From: DASUFF01 sp036274695
GTDB taxonomy: Bacteria; UBA10199; JACPAL01; GCA-016699445
Assembly (NCBI GenBank): GCA_036274695.1
Contig: DASUFF010000003.1
Coordinates: forward strand, 1-63,025
Direction of reading: 5' to 3'
Length of the DNA: 63,025 nt
Program-made: the position numbers and the translations under genes
The notes under the pieces: generated by a model
What the model saw: the letters and a program-made list of their open reading frames with translations, nothing else
What the model was told of the DNA's origin: nothing
Database searches by the model: none
Shown: positions 33,713-42,882 of the stretch, piece by piece
How positions within the stretch are numbered: the first letter of the stretch is position 1
Layout of the letters: each line of letters begins with the position of its first letter

Positions 33713-35343
33713 AACGCAAGGCGGCCGCTTTTGTCCTTTTGTCTTTTGTCTTAGTCGGCGCCGGCCCGTCGGCGCCGGATGTCCCTTTGTTCGAGGGCCT
33801 CGGCGCCCACCAACGCCAGGTGACGACGTCCTCCGACGAGGCCCAGCGCTATTTCGACCAGGGGTTGAACTTCCTCTACGCCTTCAATCACGACGAGGCG
33901 ATCCGCTCTTTCCAAAAGGCCGCCGAGCTCGATCCCTCCTGCGCCATGGCCTGGTGGGGCGTGGCCGCCGCCAACGGGCCGCACATCAATTATCCCGTCG
34001 TCCCGCCGGATCGCGCGAAGGCGGCTTGGGCGGCGCTGACAAAGGCTAAGGTCGCGACGAATGCATCTCCCGTGGAGCGAGCTCTCATCGAAGCGCTCGC
34101 AACCCGATACGCCGACCCTCAGCCGGAGGACCGCACGCCGCTCGATCGCGCCTATGCCGACGCCATGAGGAAGGTGAGGGCGGCGTATCCGAAGGACGCC
34201 GACGTCGGAGCCCTCTTCGCGGAATCGCTGATGGATTTGAGCCCCTGGAATTTCTACGCGCCGGACGGAACGCCGCTTCCGGGGACCCCGGAGATCTTAA
34301 ACACGCTCGAAGACGTCTTGAAGCAAAACCCGAAGCATCCACTGGCGCTCCATCTCACCATCCACGCCTTCGAGCTATCGCCGCATCCGGAAAAAGCCGC
34401 CGCCGCGGCCGAACGACTGCGGGATCTCACGCCGGGCCTGGGCCATCTCGTCCACATGCCCTCACACATCGACGTCCGTCTGGGCCGCTGGGAGAAGGCG
34501 ATTGCGACCAATGCGAAAGCGGAGGAAGCGGATAGGCGCTACCGCGAACAAGCGACGGAGCCGGATTTCTACCGTTTCTACATGGCCCACAACCACCACA
34601 TGCGCGCCTTCGCCTCGATGATGATCGGGCGGAGCGCCGAGGCGGTGGAGGCCATGGACCGGATGACCGCCGAGATTCCGGAGGATTGGGGAAAAAAGAA
34701 CGCCGGCGTGATTGACGGGTTTTTGAGCATGCCTCTGGAGGCGCGCTTGAGGTTCGGGATGTGGGACGAGATCTTGAAGTTCCCGACTCCCGATCCGGTC
34801 TTTCCCATCGCCCGGGCGATGCGCCACTACGCCCGGGGCGTGGCCTTCGCGGCCGCGGGCCGCGTTGCCGACGCCCGAGCGTCGGAGTGCGCGTTCTTGG
34901 TCGGCCGGTGGTTCGTCAAAAAGGACGCCACCTTCGGCAACAATCTGGGACCGGACGTCCTGCGCGTGGCCTTGGGCGTGCTCCGCGGGGAGATCCTCTA
35001 CCGCGAAGGAAGGAAGCAAGACGGCATCGACGTCCTGACCCAAGCCGTCGCCTTGGAAGACGGCCTGCGCTACGACGAACCCCCCGATTGGATCCATCCG
35101 GTCCGCCACGCCCTCGGGGCCGCCCTCCTTCAAGAAGGACGGCACGCGGAGGCGGAAAAGGTCTTTCGGGAGGATTTAAAAAAATTGCCCGGCAACGGCT
35201 GGTCGCTTTTCGGCCTGAGCCGGAGCCTGAAAGGGCAGGGACGCGACGCCGATGCGGCGGCGGCCGAAACCCGGTTTAAGAAGGCTTGGTCGACGTCGGA
35301 CTATCCCCTCAAATCCCCCTGCGCCTGCCAGCCCGGAATCTGA
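33709..35343 (+). CDS. Exported TPR-repeat protein
   Basis: This 544-aa protein starts at the ATG overlapping the queG stop, with GGAGGA upstream, and has a signal peptide ('AAAFVLLSFVLVGAGPSA'). TPR-like units are evident: 'YFDQGLNFLYAFNHDEAIRS', 'FQKAAELDPSCAMAWWGVAA' near the N-terminus and 'ALLQEGRHAEAEKVFREDL' near the C-terminus. 'HIN', 'HMPSHIDVRLG' and 'AHNHHM' give a His-rich middle. Similar TPR proteins are widespread in environmental bacteria without known role. Confidence 0.75.
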   Translation: MKRKAAAFVLLSFVLVGAGPSAPDVPLFEGLGAHQRQVTTSSDEAQRYFDQGLNFLYAFNHDEAIRSFQKAAELDPSCAMAWWGVAAANGPHINYPVVPPDRAKAAWAALTKAKVATNASPVERALIEALATRYADPQPEDRTPLDRAYADAMRKVRAAYPKDADVGALFAESLMDLSPWNFYAPDGTPLPGTPEILNTLEDVLKQNPKHPLALHLTIHAFELSPHPEKAAAAAERLRDLTPGLGHLVHMPSHIDVRLGRWEKAIATNAKAEEADRRYREQATEPDFYRFYMAHNHHMRAFASMMIGRSAEAVEAMDRMTAEIPEDWGKKNAGVIDGFLSMPLEARLRFGMWDEILKFPTPDPVFPIARAMRHYARGVAFAAAGRVADARASECAFLVGRWFVKKDATFGNNLGPDVLRVALGVLRGEILYREGRKQDGIDVLTQAVALEDGLRYDEPPDWIHPVRHALGAALLQEGRHAEAEKVFREDLKKLPGNGWSLFGLSRSLKGQGRDADAAAAETRFKKAWSTSDYPLKSPCACQPGI

Positions 35344-35387
35344 TTTTCCCAGAAACCTTTTTGCCCATTCGCCGAACGCTGCGTCAT

Positions 35388-36932
35388 ATGACGATCACCA
35401 ATCTCTCCCTCCTCGTGTCCCAGGCCGCCATCACCGTCCGCGACGTCCAGCACTTGGGCGGCCTCCTTTCCAATTTGCGGAATCCGGAAGCCCCGGCCCG
35501 GTCGCCCTTGAGCATGGTCCGCGCGGACCAGCGCCTGGGACAGATTTGCGGGCGGATGATGAACGTCGGATTGGTCGATCACGCCATGATGTTCGAGACC
35601 TGCGATTCGCCGGAGCTGGCGGACTTAGCCCTGACCGCCACCTTAGGACTCTTTGCCTCGCTTCCGGGAGGCGTCGGCGCCGCGGCGGTGGAGGCCCTCA
35701 CGCGGGGCGGATTGGCCGCTCGTGGGCCCGAGGTTTCGAACGGCAAGTCTCCCGCGAACGTTTGCATGAGTCTGGAGATGATTCGGATGATGCTGCCCGC
35801 TCCGGAGGCGGCCGCCTCCGCGGCCGAAGCCGTCCGCAAGGGCGGCGCGAGCAAACGGCCCGTCTTTTCGGTCGCCCCTCCGGGCGCCGGGTTCGGCGAC
35901 TGGTTCGGCAAGCAGATGTTTTCGGCCGACGCCAAAGACGCCGTGAAGCACCCGGCCAAGGCCTTGGAGGAGTGGGGCCGTTACGTCGACGTTCTCGCTC
36001 AGCACGCCGAGGTCTTCGTCATCCCTTATTCCTGCAACCGCGACAGCACGCTCTGGCGCATCGTTTACACCGCCAACGGACCCCAGTTCTTGGAGATCGG
36101 CGGCGAGCTGTACGCCTCTCTCCCGAACTTAAGCCACTTGGGCCGGCAGGGCGAACACCGCTGGTTCCAAGACTACGCGCTGCAATTGGGCGTTCCTCCC
36201 GATCACGTTTTGCAGCCCCTGGAATTCCAGGAAGGACAGGCCGATTTCGCGAGGCCGATTTCCCGCAAGGGAAAGAAGCCGCTCTTGTTTCTCGGCTACG
36301 GCATCCGTACGCCGACCGTCCAGCCCTACGAGGAGATGAGAAAGGCGGCGATCGGCAAGGGCGCGAAGGCGCGGACCGTCGACCTCCTGGCGAATTACGA
36401 GACCGAATACGTCCGCATGAACGCTATTTCCTACGCCTTCCACCAGGACACCTGGCTGAACGTGATCTGCAACCGTGCCGGCAAGATTTTCGCGATGTAC
36501 GCGCCGTCGTGGATCCATCCGGACGACCGCGCGCGTTTCGCGGCCCGGCTGAAGGCCGAAAAGATTCCGGCCATCCTCTTAAGCGAGGTCGACGCCATGT
36601 CCTACGCCGCCAACGCCAACGAAGTGAACGGCACGATCTTCCTCGTCCGCGGCGGGCCATACGAAGTGTCGGGGGAACTGAAGCGGACGTTGAAAAAATC
36701 GGGGTTCTCGGTATTGGAGCTCGAGTTCGACGAGCTCTACGGCAAGGCCGGCGGCGGGACGCGCTGCATGGTCAACGAGATCCGGGACATCGATCGCGAA
36801 CGCCACCGCGAATTCTTCGCCCGCATGGAATTTTTCCGCTACGTCCCCGGGTCGTGGAAGAACATCCGCGGCGCCTATCCCGAGAACTACGAACCCCAAA
36901 AGGCCGCCGTCCGGCGGAATTTCGTTCGCTGA
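35388..36932 (+). CDS. Guanidino-group-modifying (amidinotransferase/DDAH-like) fold protein
   Basis: This 514-aa protein has an Ala/Leu-rich helical N-terminal region (~1-170) and a C-terminal half with the beta/alpha-propeller signature: 'LLFLGYGIRTPTVQPYEEM', 'AFHQDTWLNVI' (His352, Asp354; compare HLDT in the family) and 'GGGTRCMVNEI' (Cys460, the place of the nucleophile). These match dimethylargininase/arginine deiminase relatives, but the residue before Cys is Arg rather than the usual His. The substrate could be an arginine derivative or peptide; unknown. The opening 'MTITNLSLLVSQAAITVRD' resembles the leaders of the FAS-locus proteins. Confidence 0.55.
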   Translation: MTITNLSLLVSQAAITVRDVQHLGGLLSNLRNPEAPARSPLSMVRADQRLGQICGRMMNVGLVDHAMMFETCDSPELADLALTATLGLFASLPGGVGAAAVEALTRGGLAARGPEVSNGKSPANVCMSLEMIRMMLPAPEAAASAAEAVRKGGASKRPVFSVAPPGAGFGDWFGKQMFSADAKDAVKHPAKALEEWGRYVDVLAQHAEVFVIPYSCNRDSTLWRIVYTANGPQFLEIGGELYASLPNLSHLGRQGEHRWFQDYALQLGVPPDHVLQPLEFQEGQADFARPISRKGKKPLLFLGYGIRTPTVQPYEEMRKAAIGKGAKARTVDLLANYETEYVRMNAISYAFHQDTWLNVICNRAGKIFAMYAPSWIHPDDRARFAARLKAEKIPAILLSEVDAMSYAANANEVNGTIFLVRGGPYEVSGELKRTLKKSGFSVLELEFDELYGKAGGGTRCMVNEIRDIDRERHREFFARMEFFRYVPGSWKNIRGAYPENYEPQKAAVRRNFVR

Positions 36933-36981
36933 TTTCCGTCTCCCGCTCGACAGAGACCGTCGTTTGGATTATCCAGAGGAG

Positions 36982-37587
36982 ATGAAACGAAAAACAACCG
37001 CGCTGCTCTTGACCGCCCTCGTTTTGACCGCCTCGCCCGTCTTCGCCCACGAAGCCAAGGACCTGGCCGGCCAGTACGAGCTGACCGGCGTGATGGAGAT
37101 GGCGGGCCTGCTGGCGCTGAGGGCCGATCAAAAATACCAGGCCGGTTTCTCCTACGGCGCCGCCGACTGGGTGGAGGAGGGGACGTGGAAGCCGGACGGA
37201 GACGGAGTGATTCTGCTGGGCTCCCGTTTCAAGACGAAGAATGCGAAGATTCCTCTCTTCCTGCCGGCGAACACGCACCTCTCTTATAAGGACGGCAAGC
37301 TCACGGCCGTCGGTCCCGGCGGAAAGGTCGCCTTCGTCGATCCCAACAAGACGCCGTCGAACCGCAAGAAAACCGGAGAAGCCGGCGAGGGCCGGATGCT
37401 GGTGAAGGGCAAGGTCGTGAAGATCGACGCCGATACGATGGTGGTGAAGATCAAGGGCGAGTGTGTGGACTTCGCCGTCGCCGCCCTGTCTCCGGAGGTG
37501 CGCAAGGCCGCCAAGAAAGGCGCTACGCTGGATACGGAGATTCCCTATTCCGCCATCATCGGCGGCGAGAGTTGCCCCGTCGAATGA
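36982..37587 (+). CDS. Exported protein of unknown function
   Basis: This 201-aa protein starts at an ATG with AGAGGAG upstream and has a signal peptide ending '…ASPVFA'. The mature part has two beta-rich regions, 'WVEEGTWKPDGDGVILLGSRF' (in parts) and 'MLVKGKVVKIDADTMVVKIKG', and two cysteines (in 'KGECVDF' and 'GESCPVE'). The second region resembles a small SH3/OB-like barrel. It overlaps the next gene by four bases (ATGA) and so is co-translated with the CxxCH protein. Confidence 0.65.
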   Translation: MKRKTTALLLTALVLTASPVFAHEAKDLAGQYELTGVMEMAGLLALRADQKYQAGFSYGAADWVEEGTWKPDGDGVILLGSRFKTKNAKIPLFLPANTHLSYKDGKLTAVGPGGKVAFVDPNKTPSNRKKTGEAGEGRMLVKGKVVKIDADTMVVKIKGECVDFAVAALSPEVRKAAKKGATLDTEIPYSAIIGGESCPVE

Positions 37588-39365
37588 GGCCCTTCCTGCG
37601 CCGCCTTTTTCCCGCCGTCTTTCTTTTGTCGACGGCCCTTTCTCCCGTCTCCGCCTTCGCCAAAACCCCCTTGCTCTTGATTACCGACCCCGCCGCCTTG
37701 CGGGGTTTGGAGGCCGGGGGGCTCGAACTTTCGCAGGTGATCGGCGACCGGAGGTCCCCTCTCTACGCCTCCTTGGTGGAGGTCCTTCGAAAGGACCTGG
37801 CGGAGGTGGCCGCCAAGGACCCCAAGGCCGGCGTGGGCATGCGGTATGGTCACCGCCTTTTCGATCTCAAGTGGCTGTCGTCGCCGCAGGCGCGTTTCGA
37901 ATTGGCCGGCGTCGCGAACCGGCTCGATCGTCAGCCCTTCCGCCCGGAGAACTGCGGCGAGATCCGGCTCATTTACCGATTGGCCTACGAAAAGAAATTA
38001 GGCGAGCGGATGCTGTACTCGCGCCTGCCCATGACGTTGAACGTCGTCTTCTGGGCGTTGAAGGAGAACGGCGATTGCCGTACCGTGGCCGCGCGCTGGA
38101 TGCCCGAAAACTTCGGGGATCCGGGCGCGCTGGCGGCGAAACTTCTCTCGCAAGACGGACCCTTAAGCCCCGAGCGGATCTCGCTCACGCGCCTGAAATC
38201 CGTGGAGACGAATCTCCAAAGCGTCCGCTGGCCGGCGACGATCCGTCCGGATTTGGGCGGGCACGCCGAATATATCCTCAGAGTTTTTCACCGGGACCTG
38301 CAGGACGGCCGTTTGAAGCCGGCGCCGTTGGAAAATACGCCGGACGTGGCCCGGCTGTCCAAAGATCCGAAGCTGCTCGAGGCTCTCAAGCGATGGATCT
38401 CCGATCCGGCGCATTTCAAGAGCCTCGATGAAGGCGCGCCGATTCTTCCGGACGAATTCCTGGCGAGGATGGCCACGAGCGTCTCCCCGCACGGGTGGGC
38501 GCGGCGTGCGAACCGGCCGTTCAGCGCCTTGTTCCGGGAAAAAGACTTCGAGGCGATGGATTTTTCGCAAGGCAAACGCGTCCATTCCGCCAAGGGATTG
38601 CTGCGGCGTTTGGACGACGTCTCCTGCATGGGCTGCCACCAGGCGCGCAGCGTCGCCGGCTTTCACCTGTTGGGGGAAGATCCTCGGGGCACGATGGCCG
38701 GCAACCACATCGCCGCGCCGGCCTCTCCGCATCTTCAAGCCGATCTCGAACGCCGCACGGCCTCGCTGCACGAGATGGCGGATACCGGGAAGGCGATTGT
38801 CGACCGGCCTTTGTCGGAGCGGGCGGATCGGGGCGAGGGCGGCTGGGGCGCGCATTGCGGGTTGGGTGACCCGACCTTCGCAACGTGGACGTGCAACTCC
38901 GGTCTTCGCTGCGTCGGCGTGCATGGCGAAAGAGACGTCGGCGAATGTTTCAGCGAAGGAGTCGATTCGGTGGGCGAACCCTGCCAGCGCGGGACGTTCC
39001 GATCGAGCCTCGACGCGCATGGCGACGGAATCGCCGGAGCGAAGGCCAACGATTGCGCCTCCGGCGTGTGCGAGGCGGAGGGCGTGGGCTTTCCCGACGG
39101 GATGTGCGCGGTGGGTTGCGACGCGAATTTTCCGGGCGCGGTCTGCGGAGCCATCGCGATCCTCACCGATTTCAACGCCTGCCTCGCCCGCAACGATCCC
39201 TTCTCCGATTGTCTGGCGAAAAACGTCCGCCCCGCGGGATTGAAATCCTGCGACGCGGCGCACCCCTGTCGCGACGACTACCTGTGCACGCGCGGAGACG
39301 GTGGCAAAAACACCTGCATTCCGCCGTATTTTCTTTTTCAGATGAGGGTGGACGGTCATCCTTAA
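37584..39365 (+). CDS. Exported cysteine-rich protein with a heme-binding CxxCH motif
   Basis: This 593-aa protein has a signal peptide ('LFPAVFLLSTALSPVSAFA') and one c-type heme motif, 'CMGCH' at 348-352. The last ~160 residues are rich in cysteine ('HCGLGDPTFATWTCNSGLRC', 'HPCRDDYLCTRGDGGKNTC') in a pattern suggestive of disulfide-bonded repeats. No other heme motif is seen. Coupled to the small exported protein upstream. Possibly a periplasmic or surface redox protein; family not recognised. Its 3' end overlaps the convergent lipoprotein gene by four bases. Confidence 0.65.
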   Translation: MRPFLRRLFPAVFLLSTALSPVSAFAKTPLLLITDPAALRGLEAGGLELSQVIGDRRSPLYASLVEVLRKDLAEVAAKDPKAGVGMRYGHRLFDLKWLSSPQARFELAGVANRLDRQPFRPENCGEIRLIYRLAYEKKLGERMLYSRLPMTLNVVFWALKENGDCRTVAARWMPENFGDPGALAAKLLSQDGPLSPERISLTRLKSVETNLQSVRWPATIRPDLGGHAEYILRVFHRDLQDGRLKPAPLENTPDVARLSKDPKLLEALKRWISDPAHFKSLDEGAPILPDEFLARMATSVSPHGWARRANRPFSALFREKDFEAMDFSQGKRVHSAKGLLRRLDDVSCMGCHQARSVAGFHLLGEDPRGTMAGNHIAAPASPHLQADLERRTASLHEMADTGKAIVDRPLSERADRGEGGWGAHCGLGDPTFATWTCNSGLRCVGVHGERDVGECFSEGVDSVGEPCQRGTFRSSLDAHGDGIAGAKANDCASGVCEAEGVGFPDGMCAVGCDANFPGAVCGAIAILTDFNACLARNDPFSDCLAKNVRPAGLKSCDAAHPCRDDYLCTRGDGGKNTCIPPYFLFQMRVDGHP

Positions 39366-40183
39366 GGATGGACCAGATAGACGACGGACGTGCCTCCGGG
39401 CAGCGCCCCGTCGGCGCCGACGGTCAGGGTGCCGGAGAGTCCGTCGGGAGACGCTTGGCCCAGGAAGTCCACCTGGACGTCGGGAAATCCGGCGACGGTT
39501 CCGGAGCCTGTGCAGGTGAAGCTTCCGTCGTCTTCGATCGTCCCGGAGACGCCGACCCAGGGGGCTTCGCCGTTGATGAAGACGTCGTGTCCGTCGATCT
39601 CCATCTCGACGCTCGGCGGGAAGTCCCCGATGAACTCAGCATGCCCGCCGTCGTCGGATTCGACCTCGGTTGCGATGTCGAAGACGCCGCCCGAACCCAA
39701 GAGCCCCAGGACGTTCTCCACTTCGCCGCCGCAGATCTCCTCGAAGGCGGGTTCGCTGTTCAAGGCGGCGACGCCGGCGCCCAGGCCGGAGTCGTAGTCG
39801 ACCAGGGTCAAGGGATCGGTGCCCGCCAGATCTTCCTTCTCTTCGAAGCGCGTGATGAGAACGACGCTTCCGTCGGTCTTTTCCTCGAACAGAAATTCCG
39901 TCTCCGGCGGCATGACGTCTTGGATCAGCGTGAGAACGTCTCCGGCCGTGAGCCCCGTCAGCGTCGGGAGGTCGACGGGGTTTCGATCGAACCTCGCCTG
40001 CAACCCCGGCTCGACGGAAAACGAAATCCCGGAAAGGGCGGAAATGTCTTGGAGCACGGCGGTCAAAGTGGCTTCCGCGGCGACGTCATAGGGTTGATCC
40101 GTCCAGGAACTCGTGCCGCCGCCGCAAGAGGTCGCCAGGGGCACCGGGAAAGCGAGGAGAAGGGTTAGGATAAATTTTTTCAT
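39362..40183 (-). CDS. Lipoprotein with STN-like (secretin/TonB short N-terminal) domain
   Basis: This 273-aa protein has a lipobox ('PVPLATSC', Cys20). Residues ~35-110 read 'AVLQDISALSGISFSVEPGL' and 'LPTLTGLTAGDVLTLIQDV', the beta-alpha repeat of STN domains found in secretins and TonB-dependent receptors. The rest is an acidic, beta-rich sandwich. It is the second gene of a pair with the metalloprotease upstream, only 7 bases away. Envelope location is inferred. Confidence 0.7.
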   Translation of the reverse strand: MKKFILTLLLAFPVPLATSCGGGTSSWTDQPYDVAAEATLTAVLQDISALSGISFSVEPGLQARFDRNPVDLPTLTGLTAGDVLTLIQDVMPPETEFLFEEKTDGSVVLITRFEEKEDLAGTDPLTLVDYDSGLGAGVAALNSEPAFEEICGGEVENVLGLLGSGGVFDIATEVESDDGGHAEFIGDFPPSVEMEIDGHDVFINGEAPWVGVSGTIEDDGSFTCTGSGTVAGFPDVQVDFLGQASPDGLSGTLTVGADGALPGGTSVVYLVHP

Positions 40184-40190
40184 TTCGTCC

Positions 40191-40994
40191 TCATTTCGTC
40201 GGCGGCCCCGGTTGAACCTGCGAGCCGTTCGCCGCGAACCGGTCCTTGTAGGCGTCGTAGTCGGCGGCCGTGATGTCGTTTTGGGCCGCGATCTTCCTCG
40301 CCGTTTTTTGATCGGCCATCTTAAGGAGCGTCTTCATGAGCCGGCGCCGGTTGATTTCGGCGGCGTCCGGGTTGTCGGAGTAAACGAAAAGAATCGTCAT
40401 CACATGATAGGGGACGATGGCCGTGAAGTTTCCGCGGCCCATCAGGTTCTCGCGGGTGGGGCCGCCGTCGTAGCCGTATTCCTCCCCCAATCCCATGACG
40501 TGTCCCAGCTCATGGGCGACCGTGCGGTCCGTGTTTTCGATCCAAAGATTTTCCGTGTCCGCATTCTCGCGCGACGACGACGGCGCCTTGCCGGGATGGA
40601 CGGGAAAGCGCTTCTTGTTCGGGTCGCGCTCGGCGTTGCAGTTGTCCAGAACCGTAAACTCGAACTCGAAGCGCACGTTCTTAAGCGGCGCGCCGCGGCG
40701 GAGACGGAAGCGGTTGGGGCAGGCGTTCCAGATGGCCGTGACCGCCGCATCCTGCGCGTCGGCGAAGGCCTGGACTTCTTCCTTGGTCAAGCCTTCCTTG
40801 GCCGGGGTCTCGGGATCGTCGGCGGGGTCGGCGCACAGCTCGATCTGGACGGTGACGACGGTCTCCGTCTCGTTCGAATCGTCCACCGTGACGCCGTCGA
40901 AGGCGCGGCCTTCGGTCGGAAGGAACAGAAGGGCGGCCAAGGCCGTGAGGGCCGCAAAAAACGGGGGACAGGTTTTCCGAAAAAGTTTACGCAT
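40191..40994 (-). CDS. Exported zinc metalloprotease with HExxHxxG motif
   Basis: This 267-aa protein has a signal peptide ('FAALTALAALLFLPTEGRA'). The zinc motif 'VAHELGHVMGLGEEYGY' has His161, Glu162 and His165, with Glu/Tyr following as in the HExxHxxGLxxEY group of metzincin-like secreted peptidases (third ligand not His). Four cysteines are present in the mature part. Leads a two-gene unit with the STN-domain lipoprotein. Target unknown. Confidence 0.72.
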   Translation of the reverse strand: MRKLFRKTCPPFFAALTALAALLFLPTEGRAFDGVTVDDSNETETVVTVQIELCADPADDPETPAKEGLTKEEVQAFADAQDAAVTAIWNACPNRFRLRRGAPLKNVRFEFEFTVLDNCNAERDPNKKRFPVHPGKAPSSSRENADTENLWIENTDRTVAHELGHVMGLGEEYGYDGGPTRENLMGRGNFTAIVPYHVMTILFVYSDNPDAAEINRRRLMKTLLKMADQKTARKIAAQNDITAADYDAYKDRFAANGSQVQPGPPTK

Positions 40995-41029
40995 GATTCG
41001 GATTTCTAACTCATCGGGAGGAATTTGTC

Positions 41030-41920
41030 ATGATCTCACTCAAAGATCGGGTCGCGTTGATCACCGGGGCCGGCGGCGGCCTGGGCCGCAGCCACGCGCT
41101 TTATTTGGCGGGATTGGGCGCCAAAATCGTCGTGAATGACCCGGGAGGAGGCGTCGCCGGGTCTGGGGGAAACCGGGCGCCGGCCGACGAAACCGTCGCC
41201 CTCGTCCGCCAAGCGGGCGGCGAGGCGGTCGCCGATTATTCCGGCGTGGAGACGATGGAAGGCGCGTCGCGGATGACGGCGGCGGCCCTCGAGGCGTTCG
41301 GGCGCCTGGACATCGTCGTCAACAACGCGGGGATCTTGCGGGACGCTTCCTTCAAGAAACAGACGGACGACGATTGGCGGCGCGTCTTGGACGTGCACTT
41401 GACCGGCTCGCGGAACGTGGTGAAGGCGGCCTGGGATCATCTCTGCGGGCGCAAGTACGGGCGCATCGTTATGACCTCCAGCGCTTCGGGCCTTTACGGC
41501 AACTTCGGCCAAACCAACTACGGCGCGGCGAAGCTGGGCGCGATCGGTTTCCTGAACTCGCTGAAGGAAGAAGGAGAGAGGTACGGCATCAAGGTCAACG
41601 CCGTCGCCCCCATGGCGCGCAGCCGCATGACCGAATCGATCCTTCCTGCCGAATTATTGGGAAAACTCGATCCCCGTTTCGTCTCTCCGGTCGTCGCCTA
41701 TCTCGCGAGCGAGGACTGCGCCGTGAACGGCCAGTGCTGGGCGGTGGGCGGCGGGTACGTGGCGCGCGTGGCGATCGTGGAGGCGAAAGGCTTGCGCTTG
41801 CCGGCGGACGAAAGCTTCGATGCCGAAACGGTGGCTGCGAACCTCGAGACCATCACGGATTTGGGAAAGGCCCGGCCGCTGGCCAATCTGATGGACGCTT
41901 CGGCCAAGATACTGCGCTAG
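41030..41920 (+). CDS. Short-chain dehydrogenase, 3-hydroxyacyl-CoA dehydrogenase type
   Basis: This 296-aa SDR has 'LITGAGGGLGRSHALYLAGL' (NAD site), 'VVNNAGIL', 'VMTSSASGLYGNFGQTNYGA' with 'NYGAAKLG' (Tyr-x-x-x-Lys). The N-terminus with 'VVNDPGGG' and the C-terminal tail resemble the dehydrogenase part of peroxisomal multifunctional enzyme 2 and bacterial relatives acting on (R)-3-hydroxyacyl-CoA. GGGAGGAA precedes the ATG. It could act in beta-oxidation with the crotonase at the window start, but is not linked to it. Confidence 0.85.
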   Translation: MISLKDRVALITGAGGGLGRSHALYLAGLGAKIVVNDPGGGVAGSGGNRAPADETVALVRQAGGEAVADYSGVETMEGASRMTAAALEAFGRLDIVVNNAGILRDASFKKQTDDDWRRVLDVHLTGSRNVVKAAWDHLCGRKYGRIVMTSSASGLYGNFGQTNYGAAKLGAIGFLNSLKEEGERYGIKVNAVAPMARSRMTESILPAELLGKLDPRFVSPVVAYLASEDCAVNGQCWAVGGGYVARVAIVEAKGLRLPADESFDAETVAANLETITDLGKARPLANLMDASAKILR

Positions 41921-42705
41921 CCGGCCATGATCCTCTCCGCCAACCGCCATAGCTGCAGCACGCCGCCGGGAAGGTAGGGGCCCAGGGGATTGATGTCGTC
42001 CACCGTGAACGCAAGGCGCGTCGCCATCCCGTCGTCGTGGGGCCGCAGGCGGTCGAAGGCGACCGCCACGCCGGGCCCGCCCGGGACCAGGGGTTGGGGT
42101 TCCATCGTCACCTGCTGCCGGTCACGTCCCCACAACTCGTCCATGTCGGTGTCGTCGGGCAAGCCGATATGGCGAAAGGCGCGGCTTAAGATGACGTCGA
42201 ATTTCGCGTATTCGGAGACTCCCAAAAAATCCCCCAGCCCCAACGCCCAGGCGGTTTCCGAAAAGGAGATCGAGAAATGCGAGGACAGATACTGCGGGGC
42301 CGACGTATCCAACACGTGGCGGATGGAAAGGGCGACGCCGTGACGGTTTCTCCCGGTTTCGAAGGAGAGCTGGGAGGAGAAAGGCGGTCGATGGAAGGTG
42401 TGCCGGTGTTGCCCCACGGCCACGTCGAAAATCAGCTCTTCGTTCCGCGAGACTTCCGTCCGGGAGAGGCTTTCGAAAAAGGAGTAGGCGGTCCGGGACA
42501 CCGGAGACGCATTCGCGGCGGAGGGTTTTTCCGAAACCAGACGCTGCGCGCCGGAATCGAAATAGCAAACCTGGTGCGCGAGACGGTTGCCTAGCTGAAA
42601 TCCGTTTACGTAGCGCAAGGAAAAGTCATGGCTCCAGGGGATGGAAATCACGATTCTTCCCATCGGTCCGGAGGATCGAAAGTTGCGCGGGCCTCGCATG
42701 AGCAC
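41917..42705 (-). CDS. Unknown protein, probably exported; start or frame uncertain
   Basis: This product is up to 262 aa (GTG at 42705; ATG at 42663 would give 248 aa). It is beta-rich ('IVISIPWSHDFSLRYVNGFQ', 'GRNRHGVALSIRHVLDTSAP') with no recognised family. Neither start gives a signal peptide, but the adjacent frame just upstream (about 42660-42750) encodes a typical one ('ASILIGMALPAACAHA') running into 'RPAQLSILRTDGK'. A one-base shift near 42655-42665 would join it to this frame, so the gene may be frameshifted here by mutation or sequencing error. Confidence 0.5.
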   Translation of the reverse strand: MLMRGPRNFRSSGPMGRIVISIPWSHDFSLRYVNGFQLGNRLAHQVCYFDSGAQRLVSEKPSAANASPVSRTAYSFFESLSRTEVSRNEELIFDVAVGQHRHTFHRPPFSSQLSFETGRNRHGVALSIRHVLDTSAPQYLSSHFSISFSETAWALGLGDFLGVSEYAKFDVILSRAFRHIGLPDDTDMDELWGRDRQQVTMEPQPLVPGGPGVAVAFDRLRPHDDGMATRLAFTVDDINPLGPYLPGGVLQLWRLAERIMAG

Positions 42706-42747
42706 AGGCCGCGGGAAGGGCCATGCCGATCAAAATGGACGCGACGA

Positions 42748-42873
42748 TCAGGTGAGGAGGATCCCGCGCAAGCACCGCCAAAGAAGCATGTAGGGGCCGA
42801 CGAGGAGATAGGTCCAGACGAGGCTGGCGAGGAAGTAGCGCGAGAGCGGGACAGACGGATGAGGGGGGATCAT
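42748..42873 (-). CDS. Possible 41-aa single-helix membrane peptide
   Basis: An ATG-to-TGA frame lying 9 bases after the OmpA-like gene stop encodes one hydrophobic segment ('YFLASLVWTYLLVGPYMLLW') between a proline-rich start and a basic end. No Shine-Dalgarno is visible. Codon choice looks ordinary for this genome. It could be a real small protein or chance. Confidence 0.3.
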   Translation of the reverse strand: MIPPHPSVPLSRYFLASLVWTYLLVGPYMLLWRCLRGILLT

Positions 42874-42882
42874 CAATGTGAT

